DNA from: JALYGY01 sp963800975
GTDB taxonomy: Bacteria; Actinomycetota; Rubrobacteria; Rubrobacterales; Rubrobacteraceae
NCBI GenBank assembly: GCA_963800975.1
Contig: CAWDDB010000008.1
Coordinates: forward strand, 496,001 to 560,000
DNA: 64,000 nt
Direction of reading: 5' to 3'
The position numbers were made by a program, and so were the translations under genes. The notes beneath the pieces were generated by a model that did not search any database, was not told the DNA's origin, and was given only the letters and a program-made list of their open reading frames with translations. Below, piece after piece: positions 8,134 to 16,078 of the stretch (the first letter of the stretch is position 1; each line of letters begins with the position of its first letter).

Positions 8134-8751
8134 GTGAACGATGGACTTGTCAGGACCAGCAGGGATCTGGTGGAAACCAGAAGGAAAGCACCAGCTCCCG
8201 CGTCAGCAGAACAGACCCACGGACAGAAGTCGCAGATCGATGAGCGAGTCTTCGTCCGTGTCACAGACCCCACGGACACGGAAGGCTTGCGCCGGATGTT
8301 CTCCCGCGTCTCCTCCGAGACCACCTACCAGAGGTTCCACATTTCGTACCTGGACGTGCCCGAGCGGATGCTGGAGCTCATGGTTAGCCAGGATCGCCAC
8401 GAAGCGGAATGCCTCGTCGCCGTCGCGAAGGGAGAGATCGTCGGCCACGCCATGTACGTGAAGCTCGGGGACAGCAACGAAGCCGAGATGGCGATCATCG
8501 TGGAAGACGCGTTGCAGTCCAGGGGCGTGGGTAAGGCGCTTCTCCGCAACCTCGTCGAGAGAGCCAGAAGCCGGGGCGTCGAGACCTTCGTGGGCACGGT
8601 ACTCCTGGAGAACCGGCGCATGCTCGGCTTGATCGGCACCGTGTTCGCCGAGGCCAAGCGTGAGATCGTTGATGGCGTCTACCACTTTCGCGCGCCGTTA
8701 CGGACGCAAGAGGCGCCGGGTCCTGCACGAATCCTTCGACGCGCCGCTTAG
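8134..8751 (+). CDS. GNAT-family N-acetyltransferase
   Basis: 205 residues from GTG 8134 with TAGGAG upstream. Residues about 40-175 form a GNAT domain: VFVRVTDPTDTEGLRRMF, ECLVAVAKGEIVGHAMY, then motif A MAIIVEDALQSRGVGKALL with the intact acetyl-CoA loop QSRGVGKA, and motif B LLENRRMLGL. It resembles stand-alone relatives of the acetyltransferase domain fused to acyl-CoA synthetases in Pat-type protein acetylases, but the acceptor is unknown. First gene behind composite promoter 4; a cupin gene follows 106 bp downstream. Confidence 0.85.
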   Translation: MNDGLVRTSRDLVETRRKAPAPASAEQTHGQKSQIDERVFVRVTDPTDTEGLRRMFSRVSSETTYQRFHISYLDVPERMLELMVSQDRHEAECLVAVAKGEIVGHAMYVKLGDSNEAEMAIIVEDALQSRGVGKALLRNLVERARSRGVETFVGTVLLENRRMLGLIGTVFAEAKREIVDGVYHFRAPLRTQEAPGPARILRRAA

Positions 8752-8857
8752 TGAGGTTGTCAGTGATGTGCGAACGCAGCATAGAGACCCGTTGCGGCAA
8801 TTTCCCCTCCGCCGGGGCGGCATCCAGGCACACAACATTCGAGTTAGGAGAAAAACC

Positions 8858-9424
8858 ATGATGACGACAACGTTCACGCTGGATACCAACGAATTACAGA
8901 ACCTTTCTACCCTGCCCACCCCACAAGCTCTGCCACGGGCCGCGGCCTTCCTCGCAGAACTGGTACGGGACCGCTGGTTCCTCCGCTCGCAGGTCTTGCC
9001 TCTGCTCGAAGAGGTCCGCACCGCGACGGACTGGTACGTGGCTCGACGCTGGGACGGCGCGGACAAGTCCTTCTCCCTGCAGGTCTTCGTCTGGCCCCCG
9101 GGTCGGCGGACCATGATCCACGACCACAGCGCCTGGGGCGCCTACGCCTGTGCGGCCGGCACCGTGTTCGAGGAGCGCTACGATCGACTCGACGATGGGT
9201 CCCGTTTCGAGTTCGCCCACCTCAGGGAGGCCTGGCAGCTGCCCTGGAGCCCGGAAGACGGGGCTTCTACGGTTCTTCCCGGCGACGGGGGGATTCACAG
9301 GGTAGGGAATCCGTACGTGGAGGCGGCCGTATCGGTGCACTTGTACGGGCCCCGCATCAGCCCCGTGGATGGCCGCGACTACGACCCCTCGCGCGACTAC
9401 GTCTGCGACCGGGTGGAGGACTAG
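8858..9424 (+). CDS. Cysteine-dioxygenase-type cupin
   Basis: 188 residues. ATG 8858 is chosen over the open upstream frame because TTAGGAG sits 6 bp before it. The core motif FVWPPGRRTMIHDHSAWGAY carries the HxH iron ligands, and the third histidine is in GGIHRVGNPY, as in the cysteine dioxygenase / 3-mercaptopropionate dioxygenase family. Those enzymes oxidise a thiol to a sulfinate with O2. The Cys of the Cys-Tyr crosslink of eukaryotic cysteine dioxygenase is not evident, as is usual in bacterial forms. The exact thiol substrate is not determinable. Second gene of unit 4. Confidence 0.82.
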   Translation: MMTTTFTLDTNELQNLSTLPTPQALPRAAAFLAELVRDRWFLRSQVLPLLEEVRTATDWYVARRWDGADKSFSLQVFVWPPGRRTMIHDHSAWGAYACAAGTVFEERYDRLDDGSRFEFAHLREAWQLPWSPEDGASTVLPGDGGIHRVGNPYVEAAVSVHLYGPRISPVDGRDYDPSRDYVCDRVED

Positions 9425-9484
9425 GCCGGCGGAATGCAGGAGCGAGGATTCTCATCGGAGAGGTCTCTGGACGAACCTTTGCAA

Positions 9485-9551
9485 ATACGTACTTCTACGT
9501 ACGTCTGACGCCGCTGCAGGTAAGGACCAGTTATGCGGGTCCCGCTACAGT
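9485..9551 (+). promoter_or_regulatory. Composite promoter copy 5
   Basis: Dyad ATACGTA-CTTC-TACGTAC (9485-9502), half-sites GGTAAG (9519-9524) and a degenerate GTTATG (9530-9535) with 11-bp period, -10 TACAGT (9546-9551) 10 bp later. It lies 52 bp before the azlC-like start. No GGCGG leader hairpin. Confidence 0.7.
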
Positions 9552-9597
9552 CCGGTCAGTGCAAACGAGAACGCAGCGTAGCCAGAGGAGATCACAA

Positions 9598-10473
9598 ATG
9601 ACGACGACCACGATCAGCAAGCAGAACGGCAGAGACTATCGTGGAGGGACCGCGCCAGCCCGAGAACAAAGCTACTCGGGGAGAAGCCGGATCCCAGGAT
9701 TCGCGTCCTTCAAAGGAACCCGGCCTGGCAACGTCGCCTTCGATCTCGACGGGGCTACCCCGCAGGAGCCGAAGACGCTCTCCCCCACGACGGTGTTTGT
9801 CTCCGGCGCGAGGGCCGCGCTGCCGGTATCTATCGGCCTGCTCTCTCTGTCGGTAACCCTGGGAGACGCCGCGATAAACAACGGGTTCTCCGCCCTACAG
9901 GTAATGGCGCTGTCGGCGCTGTTGTTGTCGGCCGCGGCGCAGCTGGCCGTGATCGACCTGGCTCCCTCCGGAGCCTCGGTTGCCATCGTCGTCTTCACCG
10001 TCCTCATCATCAGCCTGCGGCTCGCCGTGTTTAGCGCCTCCCTGGCACCGCACTTCCGGACGCTGCCGGAGGTTTGGAAAGGCCCGATTTCCTACCTTCT
10101 CACCGATCCCGCGTACGCGGTGAGCATCACCCACTTCGACAAGAACGCAGGCGAGCCGCACAAGCGCTGGTACTTCCTCGGCGCGGCACTGGCAATCTGG
10201 ATCACCTGGCAGGTTGGGGCGGTGGCGGGCGTCTTCCTCGGCCCCTGGGTGCCCGCGGGTTGGTCGTTGGACTTCCTGTTGCCCCTGACCCTCATCGCGC
10301 TCATCGTCCCGGGCCTGAAGGATAGAGCAACCGGAGTTGCGGCCCTGTCGGCGGGAGGTGCGGCCGTGTTCGTGGCGGTGCTGCCCCTCAACCTCGGCCT
10401 GATCGCCGCCACGCTGATCGGCGTCCTAGGCGGCTTGATCGCCGCGGGCGCGGTTGAAAGGAGAAGCAAGTGA
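9598..10473 (+). CDS. azlC: AzlC-family branched-chain amino acid exporter, large subunit
   Basis: 291 residues from ATG 9598 (AGAGGAG upstream; an in-frame start at 9559 lacks one). The first 60 or so residues are a hydrophilic extension unusual for AzlC. From about residue 65 the protein is AzlC-like: FVSGARAALPVSIGLLSLS, LSALLLSAAAQLAVIDL, LAPHFRTLPEVWKG and LTDPAYAVSITHFDKN, with about seven membrane helices. AzlC with AzlD forms an inner-membrane exporter of branched-chain amino acids or analogues. Translationally coupled to azlD (GTGA overlap). Driven by composite promoter 5. Confidence 0.85.
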   Translation: MTTTTISKQNGRDYRGGTAPAREQSYSGRSRIPGFASFKGTRPGNVAFDLDGATPQEPKTLSPTTVFVSGARAALPVSIGLLSLSVTLGDAAINNGFSALQVMALSALLLSAAAQLAVIDLAPSGASVAIVVFTVLIISLRLAVFSASLAPHFRTLPEVWKGPISYLLTDPAYAVSITHFDKNAGEPHKRWYFLGAALAIWITWQVGAVAGVFLGPWVPAGWSLDFLLPLTLIALIVPGLKDRATGVAALSAGGAAVFVAVLPLNLGLIAATLIGVLGGLIAAGAVERRSK

Positions 10474-10802
10474 GCGTCTCTACTCTATGGCTAACGATCG
10501 TTGGCGCAGGCACCGTCATGCTCGCGCTGCGCCTCTCGTTCATCGTGCTACCGGGACGGTTCGAGATGCCATCCGCTCTGCTGGGGGCGCTGCGGTTCGT
10601 GCCAGCGGCCGTTCTAACGGCGTTCGTGATCCCGCTGCTGTTCTACGTAAACGGCACCCTCGAGGTCTCGCCCGGCAACGAGCGATTGCTCGCCGGGCTG
10701 GTTGCGATCCTGATCGCCTGGCGCACCAGGAGCGTCCTGTTCACCCTCTGCGGGGGCATGGCGACGCTCTGGATGCTGCAAGCCATCGGACAGGGCCTAT
10801 GA
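10470..10802 (+). CDS. azlD: AzlD-family exporter small subunit
   Basis: 110 residues, GTG 10470 overlapping the azlC stop by four bases and preceded by AAAGGAGAAG. Four hydrophobic segments and the family motifs (LALRLSFIVLPGRFEMPSA, RFVPAAVLTAFVIPLLF, ILIAWRTRSVLFTLCGGM) identify AzlD, the partner of AzlC in the membrane. Confidence 0.88.
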   Translation: MSVSTLWLTIVGAGTVMLALRLSFIVLPGRFEMPSALLGALRFVPAAVLTAFVIPLLFYVNGTLEVSPGNERLLAGLVAILIAWRTRSVLFTLCGGMATLWMLQAIGQGL

Positions 10803-11249
10803 CCATGGATGCCCACGACGGAGCGTGGATCAGGGCTGGAGGCCCACGCCTGCTACCAGCGACCGGACGGCACGGGCGGGACAACTTCGCACCCACCCCC
10901 AAGAGAGAAGCACAAGGATGATCGCGATGCAGACCAAACCATCGAGCTCGAGGAGGTTGTGGAACATCGATCGTCCTGTTCGACAGCTTTACCTCGCGGG
11001 CGCCCATCGCTAGATCTACGGATGCTCGCGGAAAGTAATTGTCGGACTCTGGCCGCCTGCCAAGTTTTCTCGGAAGGCTGGGAATATACGCATTTTGCGT
11101 GAGGCGCCCTGTCCCGACCAGGCGTATGCTACTCAGGTAGCATAGACGAGCAAGCGCGTGCTCGGCCGGGATGTCGAGGTCGTTGCAGCCGGCCCGCTGG
11201 TGGCGTAGGGCGAGTGCCTCGCGTCCACGATGAGAGGAACGGAGAGAAC
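10803..11249. other. Intergenic region, no convincing gene
   Basis: 447 bp without a credible coding sequence. Several short open frames lack family features or a placed ribosome-binding site. A 31-codon frame at 10918-11013 follows CACAAGG but has no recognisable content. The region carries an ACGCA-TTT-TGCGT inverted repeat near 11087 and a stronger palindrome at 11125-11144, and should hold the promoter of the beta-helix gene. Confidence 0.6.
11125..11144. promoter_or_regulatory. Operator-like inverted repeat upstream of the beta-helix gene
   Basis: TATGCTAC-TCAG-GTAGCATA: perfect 8-bp arms with a 4-bp spacer, about 106 bp before the start at 11250. The geometry resembles the 7-4-7 dyads of the five composite promoters, but the base sequence differs and no GGTAAG direct repeat follows. 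Confidence 0.5.
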
Positions 11250-13184
11250 ATGATCGGAGCGCAGCTGGAGAGAGCGTCGAAGGTCAAGGCGCTGGTTACG
11301 GGCCTCTCGCTGGCGGTAACCATGGCCGCGTTCGTGCTGTTGGCGGCAGGACCCGCCCACGCCGCCACCTTCACGGTAAACCTCACGGGTGACGCCCCAG
11401 ACGCCAACCTTGCCAACGCAGTGTGCGACGTGAACGCCTCGGCAGCGGGCAACCAGTGCACCTTTAGGGCGGCTATACAGGAGGCAAACGACAACCCAGG
11501 AGCGGACATCATAAACTTCAACATCTCCGGGACTGGTGTCAAGACCATCTCCCCCGCCTCCGAGTTGCCTGTGGTCTCCAGGCCGGTGACCATAGACGCT
11601 TACACCCAGAGAGGGGCAAAGCCCAACAGCCTCGCGGTCGGCAACAACGCGGCGCTCAGGATACAGCTCAGCGGGACTGGCGTGCCGGGCGGAACCGGGC
11701 TTCGGATCGGCGGGCCCAACACCACGGTGAAGGGGCTCGTCATCAACCGTTGGGCCAACGGCGTAAGGATCGGCGATTCCAACGCCATCGGCAACAAGAT
11801 AACGGGCAACTTCATCGGCACCAACGCCTCGGGCACGCAGGACCTGGGCAACGGCGACAACGGCGTGGACATCAGCGACGCTCCAAACAACACCATTGGG
11901 GGCCCGACTCCTGGGACGCGCAATGTAATCTCCGGAAATGAGGCGTTCGGCATTTCCATCGCCAACGCCGGTGCCACGGGCAACAAGGTGATCGGCAACT
12001 ACGTGGGCACAGACAGGAACGGCACGACCGACCTGGGCAACTCCGGTGATGGCGTGTTCATCCACGACAACGCAGCCAACAATACGGTCGGCGGCACGAC
12101 GTCCGGGACGCGCAACCTGATCTCGGGGAACAACGGCCACGGTATCAGCGTGGCCGGAGCCGACGCCACAGGCAACAAGATCATGGGCAACCGCATCGGC
12201 ACCGACGCCTCGGGCATCCTAGAGTTGGGCAATATCAGTAGTGGCGTGAACATCTCCGCGCCGGACAACGTCATCGGGGGTCTGGTGACGCAGCAGAGCA
12301 ACCCGCGCAACTTGATCTCGGGGAACGGTTTTCGCGGCGTCACCATCGACGGCGCAGTTGCCACGGGCAACAAGATCATGGGCAACCGCATCGGCACCGA
12401 CGCCTCGGGCACGCGGACACTGGGCAACGCTTTCGGCGTGGTCATCGATGGCGCGCCGGAAAACACTGTCGGGGGCACGACGGCTGGTGCGCGCAACCTG
12501 ATCTCGGGGAACGAAGGGTCCGGCGTCATCATCTCCGGCGCCGATGCCATGGGCAACAGGGTTATCGGCAACTTTATCGGCACCGCTGCGTCGGGCACAG
12601 GGAGCCTGGGCAACCTGCATGGGGTGGCCATCGGCGATGCTGCGTTCAACGCCATCGGGGGCGAGGTGACAGACACGAGCAACCCGGGCAACATTATCTC
12701 CGGCAACAACGCACAGGGCGTGTTTATCACTGGTAACACGGCAACCAACAACTTCATCCTCTCCAACTCCATCTACGCTAACGGCGGGCTCGGGATCAAC
12801 CTGGGCTCTGACGGCGTCACCCCAAACGACGCGGGCGACGTGGACGCCGGCCCCAACCGCCTGCAGAACTTCCCCGTGCTGACGTCGGCCAAGACCTCCG
12901 TCGACAACACGACCATCAAGGGGACGCTCAACGGCACCGCCAATACCGGGTACACCTTGCAGTTCTTCGGTAGCCCCACGGCGGACCCATCCGGCAACGG
13001 CGAGGGCAAGACTTTCAGGTTCGAGAGGAACGTAGTCACGGACGGTGGCGGCGATGCCTCTTTCACCTTCACGACCTCGAAGAAGGTGCCGAAGGGGCAG
13101 GTCGTGACCGCCACGGCGATTAACCAGAGCCTAGACGGTTTTGGTGATACCTCCGAGTTCTCGAACGCCGTGACCGTGACCTAG
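11250..13184 (+). CDS. Large exported right-handed beta-helix protein with CSLREA-like N-terminus
   Basis: 644 residues; ATG 11250 preceded by CGGAGAG. Signal peptide about residues 1-39 (VTMAAFVLLAAGPAHA). The mature protein opens with a CSLREA-type motif (FTVNLTGDAPDANL, CTFRAAIQEANDNPGAD), typical of secreted repeat proteins. Residues about 130-540 hold repeats built on GNKIMGNRIGTDASGT, NTVGGT and NLISGN, the parallel beta-helix pattern found in pectate-lyase-like folds. No catalytic residues can be assigned. The C-terminal 110 residues look Ig/carboxypeptidase-regulatory-like (IKGTLNGTANTGYTLQFF). Probably an adhesin or polysaccharide-interacting surface protein. Confidence 0.8.
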   Translation: MIGAQLERASKVKALVTGLSLAVTMAAFVLLAAGPAHAATFTVNLTGDAPDANLANAVCDVNASAAGNQCTFRAAIQEANDNPGADIINFNISGTGVKTISPASELPVVSRPVTIDAYTQRGAKPNSLAVGNNAALRIQLSGTGVPGGTGLRIGGPNTTVKGLVINRWANGVRIGDSNAIGNKITGNFIGTNASGTQDLGNGDNGVDISDAPNNTIGGPTPGTRNVISGNEAFGISIANAGATGNKVIGNYVGTDRNGTTDLGNSGDGVFIHDNAANNTVGGTTSGTRNLISGNNGHGISVAGADATGNKIMGNRIGTDASGILELGNISSGVNISAPDNVIGGLVTQQSNPRNLISGNGFRGVTIDGAVATGNKIMGNRIGTDASGTRTLGNAFGVVIDGAPENTVGGTTAGARNLISGNEGSGVIISGADAMGNRVIGNFIGTAASGTGSLGNLHGVAIGDAAFNAIGGEVTDTSNPGNIISGNNAQGVFITGNTATNNFILSNSIYANGGLGINLGSDGVTPNDAGDVDAGPNRLQNFPVLTSAKTSVDNTTIKGTLNGTANTGYTLQFFGSPTADPSGNGEGKTFRFERNVVTDGGGDASFTFTTSKKVPKGQVVTATAINQSLDGFGDTSEFSNAVTVT

Positions 13185-13527
13185 AGGGGGCAAGAAACCT
13201 TTCAACCGCAAAGAGTGGATGGGAGGGCACATGACCGGGGCGAAGCCTGGACGGGCAACGAAGGTCGAGGCCCCTGTACTCCCCGGCGGCGAGGAAGGGT
13301 CGCCAACGGTTGGGCGGGTGCATTCGGCGGGTCTTGCGAGGTGCTGAACGCGGTTCACCGGTGCGTGGTGCCGAGGCGGAGGAGTACCATGACCCTTGCT
13401 CCGAGACGATGGGCATCAACGGCCGGGTCGCAGTTGCGGCCAGAAGACGCACTGTGAGGACGAACCAGAAAGCATGAGGTGAGAAAGAAGAGACATTGAT
13501 GGCCGTCCCGGTCGGAGAGACGGGGCG
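13185..13527. other. Intergenic region between convergent genes, nothing identified
   Basis: 343 bp between the beta-helix stop and the convergent GNAT stop. Short open frames on both strands are compositionally arginine/proline-rich shadows. No strong hairpin with a T-run was found. Confidence 0.55.
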
Positions 13528-14013
13528 TCAATCGCCGGGGGTAAGGACATCCAGCGCCCGACCTGTCAGGCGGTAGACGGTCCACTCGTCCATCGGGACG
13601 GCGCCGATGCTCCTGTAGAAGCCGATGGCTGGTTCGTTCCAATCCAAAACCGACCACTCCAACCTCCCGCAGCCACGCTCCCTGGCGAGCTGCGCCAGAC
13701 TAAGGAACAGAGCACGACCAACCCCTGCGCGCCGGTACTCGTGCTTGACGTAGAGATCCTCCAGGTAGATACCGGGTTTGCCCAGGAAGGTCGAGTAATT
13801 GTGGAAGAACAGGGCGAACCCAGCGGGCTCGTCGCCGAGGTATCCTAGCACCGCTTCCGCGAAGCGCCGCTCCCCGAATAGCGTATCTCGAAGCGCCTCT
13901 TCGGTAGCAACCACCTCGTGCGACAGACGCTCGTACTCGGCCAGCTCCTTTATGAGCGAGAGAAGGAGCGGAACGTCGGCTTGCGTGGCGACCCGAATCC
14001 CGATCTCAGCCAC
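13528..14013 (-). CDS. GNAT acetyltransferase, spermidine/spermine (SAT1)-like
   Basis: 161 residues. Starts MAEIGIRVATQADVPLLLSLI and contains EYERLSHEV, then GIYLEDLYVKHEYRRAGVGRALF with the acetyl-CoA loop RRAGVGRA, then LEWSVLDWNEPAIGFYRSIGA. This combination is characteristic of the SAT1/diamine acetyltransferase branch, acting on polyamines or other small amines. It begins 12 bp after asd, so it is probably the last gene of the metX-metY-lysC-hom-asd transcript; no functional link to that pathway is evident. Confidence 0.85.
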   Translation of the reverse strand: MAEIGIRVATQADVPLLLSLIKELAEYERLSHEVVATEEALRDTLFGERRFAEAVLGYLGDEPAGFALFFHNYSTFLGKPGIYLEDLYVKHEYRRAGVGRALFLSLAQLARERGCGRLEWSVLDWNEPAIGFYRSIGAVPMDEWTVYRLTGRALDVLTPGD

Positions 14014-14025
14014 GGGGAGACCGGC

Positions 14026-14991
14026 TCAGACGCGCGCCCCGACGAGCGCCTCGGCGATCTGGATCGCGTTGGTCGCCGCGCCCTTGAGCAGGTTGTCCGC
14101 GACGCACCAGTAGCTTACGGTGCGGTCCCCCACCCTAATGCGCCCGACGTAGGTATCGGGCTCGCCGGCGATCTCCAGCGGCGTCGGGAGGTCGTTCGGG
14201 TCGCCGGAGAAGACGACGCCGGGCGCCCCGCGCAGGACCTCGATCACCTCGCCCAGGCTCACGTCGCGCTCGGTCTCTACGAAGACGCTCTCGGCGTGGC
14301 CCGTGTGGACCGGTATGCGGACAGCGGTCGCGTGCACCTCGAGGTCGGGAATCGAGAGGATCTTGCGCGACTCCTCTCTCATCTTCGTCTCCTCGGTGGT
14401 GTAACCGTCCTCCCCCACCCCGCCGATAAGCGGGATCGCGTTCCCTGCTATCTGCTTGGGGTAGACGTCCGCCCTGCCATCCTCAAGCGCCTCGACCCCG
14501 GAGCGGCCCGAGCCCGAAACGGCCTGGTAGGTCGAGACGACGACCTTGCGAATCCCGAACTCCCTGATTAGCGGGGCCAAAGTGACGACCATCTGGATGG
14601 TCGAGCAGTTGGCGTTGGCGATCAGGCCTTCGTGCCCCTCCAGCGCCCCCGCGTTGATCTCGGGAACCACCAGGGGCACGTCGGGATCCAGGCGGAAGTC
14701 GCTGCCGTTATCGATGACGATCGCGCCGCGGGCTATGGCCTCGCTCGCGAGCTGGACCGCCGCGCCCTTCTCGCCCTCCGTCCCGGCAAAGAACGCGAAG
14801 TCCACCCCCTCGAAGGCGTCGGGCTCGGCGACCCCCACCTCGAAGGTCTCCCCGGCGAGGACGGCCCGCCTGGCGCTGCGGGCTAGCACGCGCAGCTCCC
14901 CCACCGGAAAATCCCGCCGCCTCAGCTCGGCGACCAGGCGCTCGCCGACGAGACCAGCGCCTACGATCGCGACCGTGTATCCCTCGCGCAT
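14026..14991 (-). CDS. asd: Aspartate-semialdehyde dehydrogenase
   Basis: 321 residues starting MREGYTVAIVGAGLVGERL (Rossmann NADPH site). The catalytic cysteine is in IANANCSTIQMV and the active-site histidine in RIPVHTGHAESVFVE. It reduces aspartyl-phosphate to aspartate semialdehyde, the branch-point precursor of lysine, threonine and methionine. ATG 14991 is preceded by GGAAG and is separated from the hom stop by one base, so the open upstream frame to 15216 is rejected. Together with lysC and hom it completes the route from aspartate to homoserine. Confidence 0.93.
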   Translation of the reverse strand: MREGYTVAIVGAGLVGERLVAELRRRDFPVGELRVLARSARRAVLAGETFEVGVAEPDAFEGVDFAFFAGTEGEKGAAVQLASEAIARGAIVIDNGSDFRLDPDVPLVVPEINAGALEGHEGLIANANCSTIQMVVTLAPLIREFGIRKVVVSTYQAVSGSGRSGVEALEDGRADVYPKQIAGNAIPLIGGVGEDGYTTEETKMREESRKILSIPDLEVHATAVRIPVHTGHAESVFVETERDVSLGEVIEVLRGAPGVVFSGDPNDLPTPLEIAGEPDTYVGRIRVGDRTVSYWCVADNLLKGAATNAIQIAEALVGARV

Positions 14992-14992
14992 C

Positions 14993-16078
14993 TCAGACTT
15001 CCTTTCCGTCGTCTTCGGCGACCTTGTTTGCGATGTCCAGCAGGTCGAAGACGACGCCGCTCGCCGTACGCTCCGGGCCCGCCCCGGGCCCGCGAATCGT
15101 GAGGGTAACATCCGAGTAGCGGCGCGTGCGGAAGTCGAAGACGTTCTCGGGGCCGCTGATCGGCCCGAAGGGGCTCTCGACGGGCTCGTCCACCAGGCCC
15201 ACCTCGATCGGCCCATACCGCGGGATCCTGGCCAGGTATCGCAGCATGTGATGGTCCTCGACCGCGAGCAGCCGCTCGGCGAACGCCTCGTCGTGCTCGG
15301 GTAACCGCCCTATGAACTCTTCCAGGGGCACCTCTTCGAGGCCTTCGGGGACGAGGGACTCGTAGGGGACCTCTCCCGGCTCTATCGTTCGACCCATCTT
15401 GCGGGCGAGGATGATGGCCTTGCGCGCCACGTCGAGTCCGGACAAATCGTCGCGCGGGTCGGGCTCCGCGTAGGCGAGGGATATCGCCTCCTCGACCGCC
15501 TCGGAGAACCGGCGGCCGGCCTCTACGGCGCTCATCACGAATCCCAGGGTGCCGCTCGGGCTGGCCTGGATCTCGAGCACCTCGTCGCCTCCGGCAAGCA
15601 GGCCGTTGAGGGTGGAGATGATAGGCATGCCCGCGCCCACCGTGGCCTCGTGCCAGAGCCTGTCCGGCAGCATGCGCGTTAGCTGCTCGTAGCGCGCCGT
15701 GCTCCCGGAGAGTGGGCCCTTGTTGGAGAGGACCAGGCACGCGCCGTTTCGCACCCCGAGCACGTCCAGGTCGAACGTCCCGCCGTGCACCGCTACGTCG
15801 ACGACGACCCTCAGGTGGCCAGGATCGGGCTCAGAGGTCAGCACGTCCTCGAGGGGCTCGACCCCGAGCTCGGCCAGCTTGCCGCCTGCCTCCTTGGCCC
15901 GGATCGCCTGCGCCAGCAGGTCCTCGCCAACAAGCGCGCCGGAGGTGTCAGAGACCGCCCGGTAGACGACGTCGAGTCCCTCGCGCTCGAGCCAGCGTTT
16001 GCGCTCTTCGAGCACGATCTGGGCGACCGCCCGGCCGACGTTGCCGAGGCCGATCTGTACTATCTCGATCCGCTTCAC
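14993..16078 (-). CDS. hom: Homoserine dehydrogenase, short form without ACT domain
   Basis: 361 residues: IEIVQIGLGNVGRAVAQIVL (NAD(P) site), VVDVAVHGGT, LVLSNKGPLSG, HEATVGAGMPIISTLNGLLAGGD and the catalytic-region LAYAEPDPRDDLSGLDVARKAIILAR. It ends near residue 361 without the C-terminal ACT domain of typical actinobacterial Hom, so threonine feedback through that domain is not expected. It reduces aspartate semialdehyde to homoserine, the MetX substrate. Its ATG overlaps the lysC stop by four bases. Confidence 0.92.
   Translation of the reverse strand: MKRIEIVQIGLGNVGRAVAQIVLEERKRWLEREGLDVVYRAVSDTSGALVGEDLLAQAIRAKEAGGKLAELGVEPLEDVLTSEPDPGHLRVVVDVAVHGGTFDLDVLGVRNGACLVLSNKGPLSGSTARYEQLTRMLPDRLWHEATVGAGMPIISTLNGLLAGGDEVLEIQASPSGTLGFVMSAVEAGRRFSEAVEEAISLAYAEPDPRDDLSGLDVARKAIILARKMGRTIEPGEVPYESLVPEGLEEVPLEEFIGRLPEHDEAFAERLLAVEDHHMLRYLARIPRYGPIEVGLVDEPVESPFGPISGPENVFDFRTRRYSDVTLTIRGPGAGPERTASGVVFDLLDIANKVAEDDGKEV

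Noticed and set aside
10918..11013. A 31-codon frame after the AzlCD genes
   Set aside because: Weak SD, no recognised content, and composition like the surrounding intergenic DNA.
11133..12772. Minus-strand open frames across the beta-helix gene
   Set aside because: Low-complexity shadows produced by the repetitive beta-helix coding sequence; no independent coding signal.
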